A stretch of DNA of 64,000 bases from Pelecanus crispus (Eukaryota > Chordata > Aves > Pelecaniformes > Pelecanidae), in NCBI RefSeq assembly GCF_030463565.1, contig NC_134643.1, positions 1,560,001 through 1,624,000 on the forward strand. The letters are read 5' to 3'. Position 1 is the first letter of the stretch, and every line of letters starts with the position of its first letter. The notes beneath the pieces were generated by a model. The model ran no database searches, had not been told where the DNA came from, and was given only the letters and a program-made list of their open reading frames with translations. The translations under genes and the position numbers were made by a program. This document shows, piece by piece, positions 10,001-25,000 of the stretch.

Positions 10001-13000
10001 AGTTTAAAACCATTACTCCTTGTCCTGTCACAACAGGCCTTGCTAAAAAGATTGTCCCCATCCTTCCTATAGGCCCCCTTTAAGTACTGATGGGGGTACC
10101 CCAGGGTATGGGGTATCTACAGCCTCTTGGGCAACCTGTGCCAGTGTCTCACCACCCTCATTGTGAAAAATTTCTTCTATCTAGTCTGAATCTACCCTCT
10201 TCTTAAAACCATTACCCATTGTCCTGTCACAACAGGCCCTACTAAAAAGTCTGTCCCCATCTTTCTTACAAGCCCCCTTTAAGCACTGAAAGGCCACAAT
10301 AAGGTCTCCCCGCAGCCTTCTCTTCTCCAGGCTGGACAACCCCAACTCTCTCAGCCTGGCCTCACAGGAGAGGTGCTCCAGCTCTCGGATCATTTTTGTG
10401 GCCTCCTCTGGACCTGCTCCAACAGGTCCATGTCCTTCTGGTGCTGAGGACTCCAGAGCTGGAGACAGGGCTGCAGGTGGGGTCTCACCAGAACAGAGGA
10501 GAGGGGGAGCATCCCCTCCCTCGATCTGCTGGCCACGCTTCTTGTTACACAGCCCAGGATATGGTTGGCTTTCTGGGCTGTGAGTGCACATTGCCGGCTC
10601 ATGTCCAGCTTTTCATCCACCAATTTCAGTTGCGGCAGATCAGTCCTGTGATGCATTTGATCCGGAGGAAGCAAGAGGACATCCTGACCCTATGGCAATG
10701 GGCTGATAAGCATTGAGGAGCAAACTGCTCACAGCAAGCTCGTCTTTTTTTAGCTCCACTCTTGGAGTTTCTGTGTTATGGTCTGAGGATGAAAATGGCC
10801 TCTTTTGCTAGGGGAGAGATGTCAGATGGTAGCTCCAAAAGTTAAGATGGAAAATAAGGTCACACCTCCTAGAGCAGCAAGGCTAGAGGTACAGAGGGGG
10901 TTATTCCTTGTCCAGGCTTTGGTGGCAACAGCTAGGAGGGAAATCCTCACCTGATGAACATCTGGGAGCTTGATCCTTCCAGGGTGAAGAGGTCTGGTGC
11001 CAGCAGCTGGGAGGGAAATAAAATCCACGGAGTGACTTGAATTTCTCCTTCCCCTTCTGCTGCAGCCCCTGGTGAAGCAAGACAGTTTGGATATCTACAA
11101 CGAGAGAGACCCCTTCAAGAACGACGAAGCAGGAGTCGATGAAGAGGAGAACGATGATGTGGACAGCGGGATCGAGGGGGAACTGGACCTGATGGAGCGG
11201 GACGCGATTATCCCTGTGATACCTGCTCAGCGCCCGCCTATCGAAAGGGTGTCGTTCCCCAAAGGGCTCCCCTGGGCCCCCAAAGTCAGGTAAAACCATC
11301 TGGTGTCATTGCCATCCTCCCCAGTCCTAACTGTCCTGGAGTTCATTGCAGGCTGAACATCAGTCCATGGCAAGTTTGTTGGCCTCTGGAACTCCCTTTT
11401 TTTGTCTCAGTTGGTCCTTTCTGGACTGAGTTTAGCTGAGCTCTTCCCCAGGCTTTACAAACCAAGTGTGGCCAAGCTTGGCCAATCCCAAGTGGCAATC
11501 CCATTTTGGACATCCCAGGTTGTACTGGGAAGGAGGCTTGTGCTGGAGCACTGTGGGAGCAGGGTCAGCTTTCCAAACCGGCACCAATGGACTTCGGTAG
11601 GGCAAGGTCCTAGACTAAATCATTTTGCGAACTGGTTAATGACATTGCCTCTTGTTTGTTGAGTGGGACTCTCGTGTTGCCAGATGAAGCCTTCTTGAGT
11701 GGCCTTAACTCTAAGGTGAAAAATTGGAGAAAAACATCTGAGGATAAAGAAGCTGGTGCTTTCCCTTCCTAAGACCAGTGCTGCTACACATGATGCAGGG
11801 AAGCGTTAGGAAAAGAGGGTGAAAACCTCTGCCCCTTTCCTTCTAATCCATGTGAGGTTTTTTGCTGTTGATCCGAAGCCTGGATTTAATCCAGTGCCTT
11901 TAACACACAGGAGCAAATACATCTTTTTGATGTGGGAGCAGTGACAGGGTTAAGTGTGTCTATGCAGAGCACTCCTCGCAGGGACACGGCAAGAACTGGT
12001 TTCCCACCTGTGTTTCCGCACACGCAGTGCCGTGGTACTCCACATAATGTTCTCAGCTTCGAAATCAAATGACCATTGTTGTTCTTGGCTGGTGCCTGGA
12101 AACCCAGCTGGGTTTCTTTCTGCCTGTGAGAGCCTTGGCTCACGGTTCATGTCCTACTTGTAGTGTTGAGACCCTGACGAGTTCTCATGAAAGATGCCCA
12201 AGGTGGACAAGATGTCAGCTTGCTCTCTTGGAGCAGCACGTGCTCCGCCACACTGTGGAGACAACATTTGTTTGCTCAAAGCAAGCAGATGCTAATTGAA
12301 GATGCATGTGCTAGGAGCGCAGAAGGTGGATAAAAAGGTGCTGGTCGCAGAGAACTCCTCTCCATTTATTTGCACGCTCCCATGGAGCTGCACAGCAAAT
12401 ACAAATGGTTTTGGTTCACATTGCTCCCAACCAACAAAAGCAATGGTGCCTCTAGCCCGCTGCTATTAAGACCTCTAGAAATCAGTCCTAGAAAGCTCAA
12501 AGGTTCTTGCTGGTCCCATGCTGCTGTCCTTTCTGAGCAATGTAGGCTGTGATCTGGTATATGTCTATTTTCCAACTTTCTCCTTGTTTTTGTTTCTCTG
12601 CCGCTCCATCAGACAGAAAGACATCGAGCATTTCCTGGAAGCAAGCAGGAACAAATTCATCGGGTTCACACTGGGACAGTGAGTGTTACGTGTGTAGGTC
12701 CAACACAGTCTGTCTCATAGCTCCCATCAGTGCAATTTAACTGGTGGGAGGTGCCCACCGAGCTTAGGTCTTCTCAACTCAACCAGCCTAAGGTGTGCTC
12801 GGGACAATGCGGCACAGCGCTGGATTTCTCTGGGGCTGCAGCAGCACATTCAGTGTTATAAAAACATGTTCTTGGAGATTGTGGTCTCCAAGGACCTCTT
12901 TCTATTAAAAATCAGACCTAGCCCAGAATACGTGACCCCTGGCCCAAGCCAGAGACTGGTTTGATGCAGGAGGGAGTTGGGACAATCTGGTATCCACAAC

Positions 13001-16000
13001 GAATTACCCAGTTTGTGAATAAATCAAGCTGCAGGTGCAGAGTCATCCTGGCATGGGCCGAGCAGGGTGTGTTTGTTTTTAGGTGCAGTGCTGGGCTCAA
13101 GCTGGCTCCATGCAGAGACACCTGATTTCACCCCAGTTCTTCACCCCAACATCACCCCTCTCTTGTGCAGGCTTTGCTGGGGATGAGGTGGGAGGGTGGG
13201 CAGCTCATGCCAACACCTCTCCCAATTCCTGACCCATCTGGGATGTGTTCAGTAGATTCAGTAGACTACAGGCTCCTTCTTTTACCTTGTATGACATAGA
13301 AGTGTTAAACCCAGATCTTCTTCCCAGCCTTGTACTCACCTTCTTTCATCCCCAACAGAGACACCGAAACCCTGATAGGGCTACCACGGCCCATCCATGA
13401 AAGCGTGAAGACACTGAAGCAGGTAAGATGGTGGCTCCATGCACAGCACTTGGATGAAGCAGCCCAGAAAGCCTTGCTGAGTGGCAGTGAGCTTGTCTAA
13501 CCTCATCCCTTGCCATTTTTACTCCCTGGCACTCAGCAGATGCTCTGAGGTGGGATCAGACCCATGGGGATCTCATGGAAGTGGGGAAATCATTGACCAA
13601 GATCACCAGGGCCACAGGGAGATTGCAGGGCATCAAGTTCCATGCACACAAACTTTGTGATACAGCACTCATAACGAGTTTCAAGTTCCTCAGATGTATG
13701 CTCTCAGTCCACAGTAAATGTTTCACGTTAATTTAGTCTTCTGCTCCTCTTCAGCTGATGTACAGCAACGTGTTTGGTCTGAGCTCTTGCTCTCTGCGCC
13801 TTGGGAAGTCAATCTGATGAATCTAGTCAAGGTCTGAACAGCTTAATGGGGGGCTGGATATCCACTACTTGCAGCGTGGATCCTCACATCTAACCTCTGG
13901 CTGAAACACAGTTACTGGAGGGAGTAAGAGAGTCCCTTCTTAGTTGTCGCAGGAAAAGCTTCTGGAGCTTCTTGCAGGAATTGGGGCAAAAAATGCAAAA
14001 CTGAGTCCTCACTGCAATTCCAAGTAGATTGTCCAGCACTTGGACTTTCCCTTTATCCAAGGTATAACATTGCTGCATCCTGGTGAGCATTTGCCACGTT
14101 GTGCTTTGTGGTGACAGACTTCCAGGGTTGGTTTTGGATATACATGCCCAGACCTGTGCTGTTCCCATGGGGAAGCATGGCCAGCCTTGGGTCCTGCAGT
14201 GCTCCACGTGGAGTGAGACACCTCCAGAGGTCAACTGACCCTATCTAAGGTCTGGATTGCCTTTTGGAGGTGATTGTCTCTCTCCATTTACTTACAGAGA
14301 GATCCTAGAAGGAGTAGGTGGAAGTAATCAAAGGCATGATGTGTGAGGGGCTTCAGGGACAGAGGGATGTCCTACACAAAGATGAGTTCTCCATGTATCT
14401 GCTGTGACCTATACACCTAACTCGGATATTACTGAAATTGGCAAATGTCATCACTGACCGTGTTTCATCCCTCAGTTGTGATATTGCTCTGCCTCTGTCT
14501 GTGTATTTTGCCAGCACAAGTACATTTCCATCTCAGACATCCAGATCAAAAATGAAGAGGAGCTGGAGAAGTGCCCCATGTCTCTGGTAAGAAGTTGCTG
14601 CTCCCCATCACTAGATAGATGTGTGGAAGATTTCCAAGGTGTCATAGAAATCCATACATTCTCCGTGATCCTTAGGACACACCTTGGATGCTCTTTTTTC
14701 TAGAAGTCCATATCTTGATCAAATGTAGCAGTGGAGAAAGGCCTGGAGCTTCCTGCAGTCAGCATGCAGTTATGTCCATCATTAAGTCCTCAAGCTGGGT
14801 TTTTTGGAGGTGACTGATACATCTCAAGTGTGTGGACTGGAAATACTTAACTTTCCCTTGTTTCTAATGTTTCACTGTGCTAGGGGGAAGAGGAAGTCCA
14901 AGAAACCCCTTGTGAGATCTTGTATCGAGCAATGTTGTACAATCTCCCCCAGTATATGGTAAGACCGTGTTTCTTAAAAGTAAAGAAGAGCTTTTGAGTG
15001 AGGAATGGTGCCAATCTGTGAGCTGCACAGCTCAGCACAGGGCTTCTGGGGCGTGTTCAGGACACAAATGCTGAGATTCTGGTGGGAATCCAGAGCAGAG
15101 TATGGTGGAAAGTACAGTCTAAGAGGAGGGATTCAGAGGATCAAGGGGTGTAGATACCCAGGGACACAGTCAAATGGTTGGAGACAGGTCACTGGTTGGA
15201 AAATAGGATGTGTGTGGAGGATTAGGAACAAAGTCCTCCACATTGGTGGGAGCTCAAAACTGGCTCCTGTCCTCCAGACACTGAGGGGAACATGTCATCT
15301 CTTGATGACATCTCTTGAGGAACATGTCCTCGTGTCATCTCTTGAGCTGCGTGAGCTGTTGTTGCACACTGATGCGGGCACCTTCACTTCTGACCTCAAG
15401 AAGCAACCTATGGATTCACTGGTCCCTTGAGCCTTTGTCCTTCTTGCTGAGATGAACTTTCCATTACAATACCGTGCTGATCTCCAAGCGTGATGGCTTG
15501 CTGGGCCAGGAACCAAACTAAATCATCATCATGCTTTACGTGCCTCAGCAAACAAGGTGGTAATGCCTTCAGGTCTCTGCCAACCTGGCTGTGCTCTCAA
15601 CAGCTATTCAAACTGTGGAGACTCTGTAGGTTATGACCTTCCTTACAGGGGCATCCATTGCAGCCTTCCCATGGCCCCAAGAGATTCCCAGAGGAATACA
15701 ATGCATGTCCTGAAATTTAGCTATGTTGCCAGGTTGGTTGATCTAGTGGAAGGTATCCCTGCCCATGGCAGGGGGCTTGGAACTAGACTGATGTTTAAGA
15801 TCCCTTCCAACCCAAAGATTCTGCGATTCTGTGATTCTAAGATGCTAATTGGGTCACGTGCACTCTGTCCATAGGGAGAGACAAGCACAGATTTAAATGC
15901 ATTAAGCTCCGTGTCCCTTGCATTATTTTATCCATACTACTAGAGCTCAGGTGCTCATGATGCCTAAAGTTAAGGCTAAAACTTAGCTGCTGTGCTCCCC

Positions 16001-19000
16001 ACACTTGGCCTGTCTGTCCAGGGTATAGCAGCAGAGGTCGAGCCTTGGCATAGTCAGTCCCTCATGGTGAGCGGAGCTTGGGCTGGGGAAACCCTACAGA
16101 GTTGGCTTGAAGTTGTCCAGTTTCAGCAAGTGAAGGAGAAGGAAGGAAGGAAGGAATGCCCCTTCCTGGGAGCATCCCTCCACGCCTGTCCTCCCCTGCA
16201 GATAGCTTTGCTGAAGATCCTCCTTGCTGCAGCGCCCACCTCTAAAGCCAAGACCGACTCCATCAACATCCTGGCAGACGTCTTGCCTGAAGAGATGCCG
16301 TAAGTTTTTGAGGAGGTGGCCACCAGCCATCCCAGCTTTGCCAAGAAGTCTTGGACTGAGCAAGAGAGTTGGGGTTTGCCAATAGGTTCGGGGGGGCTCC
16401 AGATTTGGGGACATCTCTTTAGATAGGTGCAAGTTGCTGATGCTACCAGGGCAGAGGGGTGAAAGTCAAGGATGTGAATGCCAGTTTTTCAGGAGCGTAA
16501 CAATTCAATGCAATTGGCAGCTGCTATGCTCTGCTAGCTAAGTGACACAAATCATAAAATCATGCTAATTGACACAAATCATAAAGGTACGTGAGCATAT
16601 GGTGGGTGTCCTTCATATTGCTCCCCCAGGATTGCTGGTGGAGGGCAATCAGCTTTTTTTGCCCTTTCTTAGTGCACCTTGGTGTCACCAGACAGGAGAG
16701 GATGGAAATGGGAATCCCAGAGGGAAGCAAAGGTCTCTGTTTCTGTAGAGCCTGTCCAGATGAAGAAGAACTCAACAGTCCCTTAGTCCTTCTTGCTCCC
16801 ATACCCACTGTGCCTTCCTTCCCTCCAACACAGCATCACTGTTCTTCAGAGCATGAAACTGGGGATTGACGTGAACAGGCACAAAGAGATCATTGTGAAG
16901 AGCATCTCGGCTTTGCTGCTGCTGCTCCTCAAGCACTTCAAGCTCAACCACATCTACCAGGTGAGCATAGAGAAGGGGTCAGCCATTGCCAAGCTGATTG
17001 TGAAGCTGGTGTGTCCTGATAGACCCTATCCTAAAAGAACCTTTCCAGGAAGGGTTTCCATGAGGAACTGCAGATTGCTTTTCCGTAGCGATGAACCCTA
17101 GCCCCGGGCAAGGATTTGTATAGGGTTACTCAGACAGGAATAATCTGCCTGCAATATATCTCTGACTGTGTTTTGACAGGATCGTTTCCACTCATGTGGA
17201 AGGAGTTCTCAGACTTCTGGAAAAATTCACGCTGTTGGCTGATCAGGTTAAAATTTAGGAGGTATCACGAGCATGAGTGTCCCCAGCAGAAGGGGGAAGG
17301 GCATGTGGGTTAGACAAGACCCTCTTTTGCTCTGTCTCATCTCCCATGACCAGAAATAGTGCTGGGTAGGACCTCACGGGGTCAACTAATCCGGTCCTCT
17401 GTCCCTCAGCAGGATCAAGTTCTTGGGGCTCCAGTTTCAACAGAGCCTGGAGGTCTGGGTCCTAGATACAATCTGGTTTTTGTTTCGTCTGCGTGGCACC
17501 AATCGAACCGCACCCGCGTGAGGGCTTTCCTTGATTCAAAAAAGACCGAGGACTGATTTGAGCTGTGGCCTGGGCCCAGTTCTCCACCCATTCTGCAAGT
17601 CAAACAATGTTTTCTATTTTTTTTTTAATTTTAAAGGTTTCAGCATGGTACAAATCCATCTGTGTTATGAAGCCCACTGATGCTTATCTGAGGATAAATA
17701 TAAATCTATATATTGGACTGGATAAAATGAAACAAACACCCCCATTTTTACAAGCCTACAATTATTCTGGGTCGCCCCATGTCCCTTCACTGATTTTTTC
17801 TCACTTCACCCCCAAAACGGCTCCTCTCATTTCTTCCTCTGTGGCAGGAGGATTCTTGCAGTCCAGTGCTAAGTCTGGAGAAAGCTGTGGGGTTCCCCCC
17901 CCCGATTCTGCTTTTGTGTCTGATTTTGGGTAAGCCATCATAATTTCTTTTGGTGCCGAAGCTGGTCTCAAGGACCACCCCAAAAACCGCTGCGGGGGCT
18001 GAGCTGATGCTTCCAGCATTGACGGAGGCAGCGGAGGGTAGCGGAGAGCGTGCCTGGTCCAGCTTCTGCTGGGGGCCCTGCGCTCGCCAGCTGCCGCATC
18101 AGTGAGGCAGCCCTGCACAGACCTGCACACCAACAGATCGTGGGGTTTTTTTGTCTCGGTTCTGTCGAGATTTGGCGTTTCTTATGCCAACAGAGAATCG
18201 CCATCAAATTATCGCAGTTCAGCAAGTTAGCGTTATCTTTGGTCCAATCCTGTATAACATACTAATTGCTGGCAGCTGCATTTCAAAGCATCTCGGATCC
18301 CTGCTAGTGGGGACTGCCGATTACTCCCTTGCAAATAAGGGCGGTGGTGTGTCGTTGGTGGCGTACCGAGTGTCGACAGCTTGTACCAGGCTGAGATGAG
18401 ACGTGTAGGAACAAACTGTTTCTTTGCTCTGAAATTTGGGATGTTGATTGCAGGTTAGTGAGAGGCATGGGTAGGATAGGGTAGGATATTGCTGCTATTT
18501 GTGTCTGTCTTTTTAGAGGACAGTAGCGATTTATTGTATTACGCAGCCGTACCTACCCAGACCATTTAATGTTTAGAGGGGGAGAGAAATTAAAAGCATG
18601 TATGAAGGTAAGGGTAATTTTTTCAGTCAAAATTTGAAAAGGGACTGGGGTTAGCATGTCACAGCAATAGAAATTATTGTATTTTCTCATGTAATAGCTA
18701 CATCTCCTCCTTCCCTCTTCCCCATATACTGTTTTGCCACAGATTTTTTATCTTAAAAAGCTACGCTGCAGTCATTAGGTGCAGCTATTCCTAACTACTG
18801 CCATAAAGTTTGTGTGTCCGCTCTATGGCAAATACAGTTTTCCAGCTGGTGGGAGTTGCTGTATATGATGCAAGCCTTATACAGCAGGTGTCTGCAAGGG
18901 GAAGATGGTCTGCGATGTGTCTAGAGCAAACCATCGAGACTGCTTTGCTTTTGGCTGGAAATGGGTTTCCATTCCCAGATGATGCTCCTGGTTGTTCCAG

Positions 19001-22000
19001 CTAACGTTGACCCATTTCACTTCTCTTCCTCAGTTTGAGTACGTGTCCCAGCATTTGGTGTTTGCCAACTGCATCCCGCTGATCCTGAAGTTCTTCAACC
19101 AAAACATCATGTCTTATATCACTGCTAAAAACAGGTACAGCCACTTCTGGGGAAGAGAGAGATGATGGAGCAGGGAGGCTTTGTGCATGAGGAACCCTAA
19201 CACGTGAATATGTGGTGGGACCAAGTGACCTCTGGTCCCTAACGCGGCTTTGGGGCAGTGTGCTCTCCACTACAGAAATATGCTGGAGGGAAGCAAATCC
19301 CTTCTGCTTAATGAAGAGGGCTCATGGGGGTTTTCCAATCTCTCATTGGACTACTAAAACACACATAGACCTGTCTCCCTGTCTGACAGTAGGTTTGTTT
19401 TCATCTTTACATGGACTCCTGGAAAGCAGTCCAGTGCCACTGGGCATCTGTGGGCCACAGCTTCAAAGAGGTTAGATGGGGTACAGTCTTCTAGGTCCTT
19501 TCCACTTTTTATAGCTATAATTCAGCTTTCCTGGCTTCTTCAGGTCTTGCATAGTTGTCACTGCCTTTTACTTCTGATTTGAGAAAGACACTAGCCCCAT
19601 TTTGAGTCTGTAAAGGGACTGGCTGGACTACCACAAGTCAGCATAAGAACTGAAAGAGCACAACTCTTTCACAACTCAGTAGGAGTGGGTAGGATTTCCC
19701 CGCTTGGAGGGGAGCACGGCAGGGGATGTTGCTGTCAGAACGATGAGAAGATCCTTTTTCTTGCTTTTTGATGCTCTTTTTGTTGCTCTTGAGCCACATG
19801 TGTAAGCTGGTCTGTCTCCTGCACGGTATGGTTGTGTATATGTGATGGAAATGGAAAAATAGACAGTAATATGTTAATTCTCTTGCTGATAAAAATTTTC
19901 GCTTTTGGTCCTGTGCTTTAAAGGCAGATAAGTGAGGAGGAAACATAGCTCAGGAGCACTTAGCTCCCTCCTCTGCTTTCTGATGGAGGTCTCGCAGGCA
20001 GGATATGCTCCTGTGAAATGAGGTGGGGTTTGCAGCTGGATGCGCTGATCCAGGGAGGTTCAGCTGTTGTGCCCAGCCCAGAGTACCCGTTTGTCAGATG
20101 GTGGCGAACAACGTCGGGCACTGCGCTGCAAAAAGGATCGTGGGGTTTTGCCACGTTCAGATGTATGGGGTGTTGGTCGACAGCCGGCTGAACATGAGCC
20201 AGCAGTGTGCCCAGGTGGCCAAGAAGGCCAACAGCATCCTGGCCTGTATCAGGAATAGTGTGGCCAGCAGGAGCAGGGAGGTGATTGTTCCCCTGTACTC
20301 GGCACTGGTGAGGCCACACCTGGAATAGTGTGTCCAGTTTTGGGCCCCTCAATAGAAGAAGGACATTGAGGTGCTGGAGCGTGTCCAGAGAAGGGCAGCG
20401 GAGCTGGGGAAGGGTCTGGAGCACAGGGCTGGTGGGGAGCGGCTGAGGGAGCTGGGGGTGTTCAGCCTGGAGAAGAGGAGGCTGAGGGGAGACCTGATCG
20501 CTCTCTACAACTACCTGAAAGGAGGTAGTAGTGAGGTGGGTGTTGGTCTCTTCTCCCATGTAGTTAGCGATAGGACAAGAGGAAATGGGCTTAAGCTACG
20601 CCAGGGGAGGTTTAGGTTGGAAATTAGGAAAAATTTCTTTATGGAAAGAGTGGTCAAGAATTGGAACAGGCTGCCCAGAGAGGTGGTGGAGTCCCCATGC
20701 CTGGAAGTGTTCAAAAAACGGGTAGATGTGGCACTTCGGGACATGGTTTAGTCTAGTCTACCCTTGATTGGCTTAGAGTAGACTTGGTAGTGTAGGTTAA
20801 TGGTTGGACTGGATGATCTTAAAGGTCTTTTCCAACCTAAACAATTCTATGATTCTATGATTCTATGACCCGAGCCCAGTGATGCTGCAATGGGAAATAC
20901 CAGAAGTGATGGCGGTACAATGAAGACTTGGGGCAAATGAGCCATGGGGCTCCTGGTGCCGAGCTGGCTCCCTCTGAGCTCTCTTGCTTGTGTCTGCACA
21001 GCACTTCCAATTTTACGGTTATGATGGGTAGGAGTGAGCAAAGAGCATCTGTCCTTGTGGTCAGACAAGCCCTTCCTGGGCCAAATGCTTTAAATGAAGC
21101 CTGGTTTAGGGGATCTCCTGACCTCGGGTCTCATCTTGGATTGGCTCTGACTCAGTGATCGTTACAAGTCAGCTTGTTGCTCAGCTGCTGAATTTAAAAA
21201 CAAAAAAATGGCAAACAAGGGAACACAAGAACTGAAGCTGTGTGATAATGCATGCTCCATTTTAGATTGGTAGATGTCTCAGGGCACGGATAGCATCAGT
21301 GTGTGTGCATGTATGTATACGTACATTTTATATACATATATATACACATGCTTTTTTTTTTTTCTTTTTATTGGCTACTTTTACAAAGGCAATAGGCCTG
21401 GAGGGCTTCGAAAGACCTGATGCCCTCATTGTGAATTTTCTTGCTGGTAATCAGATGTTTCCATTTTAACCTAAGGTCTGTTTTGGGTTTGTTTGTTTTT
21501 TTTTTTTTCCTTTTTTTAAATATGCATATGAATAACTAATCTGTCATGCCTTAATGGATCCAAATCCTTCGAGTCCTTATTAATGCACTCAGGATGCACT
21601 TTGGAGCCAAGAGGAATCGACGTGCTCCATTAAGCTGAGACGCGAGGCAGCGGTGAGGCTGGGAGCCCATTTGGATGCCGTCTGTGCAGTCGGAAATGCA
21701 GGAGGGAGGCACGTCCACGTGGCACCGGCTGCGGGCTGGTTCATGCCCAACGTGGCTCACTGGAGACGGGATTGCTACCCATCCAAACTACTTGCTGCGT
21801 AAGGCAGTGCTGCCATTTGCTATTCAAACCCCAGGCACAGGGAAGAAAGATGTTACAGATTGCTGCGCATCATCACGTAGATCATCTTAAAAAGTTGCTT
21901 TCATATTTACCTGGTTCTTAACGAGTCCCTTCTTTCCTGTCTTCCACAGCATCTCCGTCCTGGATTATCCGCATTGTACAGTCTATGATTTGCCCGAGCT

Positions 22001-25000
22001 CACTGCAGAAAGCCTGGTAAGCAGCACAGAAAGGGTCCTTGTAACCAGTATTGCTGTATGTGAGAGGGTGAGGAAGGATTTTTGTTTTCTTTTTTTCTGT
22101 TGTCTTTTTCTGTACCCCCAACCTTTCCAAAATTAGACTTTTTTTTCTCCTCCAGACTTCAAAATTCTTCCCATTGCTGTTCTGACTCGCTGTCACCTAA
22201 GGGGAGATGGGGAGGAGGCACTGCTGGCATTGTGCACCCCATAAAAATAGTTGGGTTTAGAGTTTTCCCTTTCACTTCTCCAAACAAGAGAGATTGCTTT
22301 TAAAACAGGATTTGCCCAGAGGCCGTTGCCTCCCAGGTTTAAATTGCTCTGACCACTCGCGTTTTGTAAGATGCCAGTAGATTAAGGAATGAACCAAATT
22401 CCCTACAGAGAGGAGCCTAAGTATTATGGAGACTGGCCAGCGTGACGAGCTGTGTGAACATATGGACTACAGATGAGACATTAATGCTGGCAGGTTCATA
22501 ACTGCAATAATTCAAATGCAGAGTAGGCTGGACAGGGCGCAGAGCAGGGACAAGCTTTGGGGTTAACGGGGAGGGAGATCAGAGGGAAGGGAGACCCTAA
22601 ATGATGCAGGAATCATTAAGAAGTAGTCTGACCAAAACCAGTCCGGGCAGGGATGATCTCATGTTGTCTGGCTGCTAAAATCTTAAGCCTATGTTGTTTT
22701 CCTTAGCTATGTGAAGGATAAAATCATTAAAATAAAGGTTTTCCTAGTTTCTACGAGCCAAATTTGCTCACAAATCCCTCCAAGGCTGTGGTCAGCCAGG
22801 ACAGCCAAACTGGTTTTATTGGATCGGTAGCCACAGCATTTCTGACGTGCCACTGCGATGCAAATTCCTGCTGTGAGTTGATTATGCCAGATCAAATTTA
22901 TATAAAAACCTACTGTGGCCCATGTGCGGGCAGGTGTGGGATCATCACGCATGGCCGGTGTGCTGGCTCGGTCCTCCACTGCTGTGCCACGTGCCTTTCC
23001 TCCAGCGCTCTCCCCTTAATTGGTTCAGCGGTGGACTTGGCAGTGTTAGGTTAATGGTTGGACTGGGTGATCTTAAAGGTCTTTTCCAACCTAAATGATT
23101 TGATGATTCTTGCCTTGTTTTGGGTGCCTGCTCAGGGTGACAGCTCCTGGATGTCGCCTCCCTCTTTATCAACGGGATCAGTCCCCGGTTTTGTGCTGGT
23201 CCATGGGCTACTTGCTGAAGGCTGGCGTCCTGGCCAGGCTTGGTGCCCGTCTAGCCCTGCCAGGCTCCTGCCGACCATATCCTGGCCCAATGGGGACATC
23301 TAGCGACACGTCGCTGAGTGCTCCGATGGCTCGTGCTAATCCTTGCGCTCACGCTAAGCTTTATGGCTGTAGGAGAAGACTGAACTTTTTTAGGGAAAAT
23401 ATTCCCAGTTACCCTTTCCCAGTAGGGTCTGGTCCCCAGTTTGCGAGCTGTTGCATTAAACGACAGTGCCTCATCGCTCTCTCCCAGCAGACACGGATGT
23501 TAGCCTCACAGAAGACTAATTTAATTAGAAAATATGCAGAAACCAACTTGAATTTTACCATGTGTGTTCGTCTTTGGGAGGATACCCATGAATGTAAGGA
23601 TTTAATAGGAATTAAACATGCCCTGGTACTTCAGAGGCATACATTTTTGCACGTATTTGTTTCTTCAGCCAACATTTTATGCATTGTTTTAGCTTTTTTT
23701 TTCCCCAATACTCCAATGCACTGATTTTAACATCCCAGCCGTAACACATTTCTTAGCAGATGTAACAGATGATTATGCTGTCAGCGGGTTGAACACGGGA
23801 GAGCGTGTGTTCCGTTTACTTCCATGGAAACCCAGGACAAGTTCAGCAGTGCTGTCTCCAGAGGAGGGACCCTTTGGCACTGGGATAACTGCTGTCCCCA
23901 CATGGTGTAAATCAGGAGTGGGTGCAGTCCCGGAGAGGTAGCGGGGGCTTAGAATCATAGAATCATCGAATCATTTAGGTTGGAAAAGACCTTGAAGGTC
24001 ATCCAGTCCAACCATTAACCTAACACTACCATGTCCACCACTAAACCAGTTAAGGGGAGAGTAATAATTCCATGTTTCCTGGCTTGGTGGCTGGATTATT
24101 TTTTAATGAAAGTAAAAACTAGGAATCATTAAGGTTGGAAAGGCCCTCTAAGATCATCAGCCCAACCGTCACCCCAACACCCCCATGCCCGCTAAACCAT
24201 GTCCCCCAGTGCCACCTCTGCCTGTTTTTTGAACCCCTCCAGGGATGGTGACTCCCCCACCTCTCTGGGCAGCCTGTTCCAATGCTTGACCACTCTTTCC
24301 ATGAAGAAATTTTGCCTATTATCCAATCTAAACCTCCTCTGGTGCAGCTTGAGCCCATTTCCTCCTGTCCTATCGCTAACTACATGGGAGAAGAGACCAA
24401 CACCCACCTCACCACACCCTCCTCTCAGACAGCTGTAAAGAGCAATAAGGTCTCCCCTCAGCCTCCTCTTCTCCAGGCTGAACAACCCCAGCTCCCTCAG
24501 CCGCTTCACCCACCCTGTTGTGGGACAGCCTCTTTGACTCCTTGCTGGTCCCCATCTCCCCTCTCCTGTCACGGGGCTGTCACTCCTCTCCAGCTCCCCG
24601 TGTTTGGGGAGGGGGCTGGAGAGGACCCTGCTGCACTGTGTCATGGTGCCATGGGGAGGGTAACAGGCGATGGGGGTGAAAGGAGGACTGAAGGCTGTTT
24701 AGCCTGTTCCCTCCTTCTGTAAATCTGATAGAAAGACTCTCACTTGAAGCTATAGAGACAACGTCAGATTGGCGACAAAAATAAATCCAGCTGCCTATGA
24801 AGTGGGTGTTAATTTATTCTACTGGGGTCTTTCTGGAAAAACTACTTAGTGCTGAGGGAGCAGATTAAGACAGGGCACTGACACGAAACTGCACGGGCAC
24901 TGCTCCTGAGCTGGTACCCCCAGAGCTGCACACAGTATCCGTGAGCGCCTTGGTGACATCCCGGTGACATCCTGCCTCTGCGCTCTGCTGTGCAAGCTCC

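Noticed and set aside
17345-17440. Possible very old CR1 3' end (GACCTCACGGGGTCAACTAA and following)
   Set aside because: Resemblance to the AGGACCTC...GTCCAACC consensus is too weak to claim without alignment.
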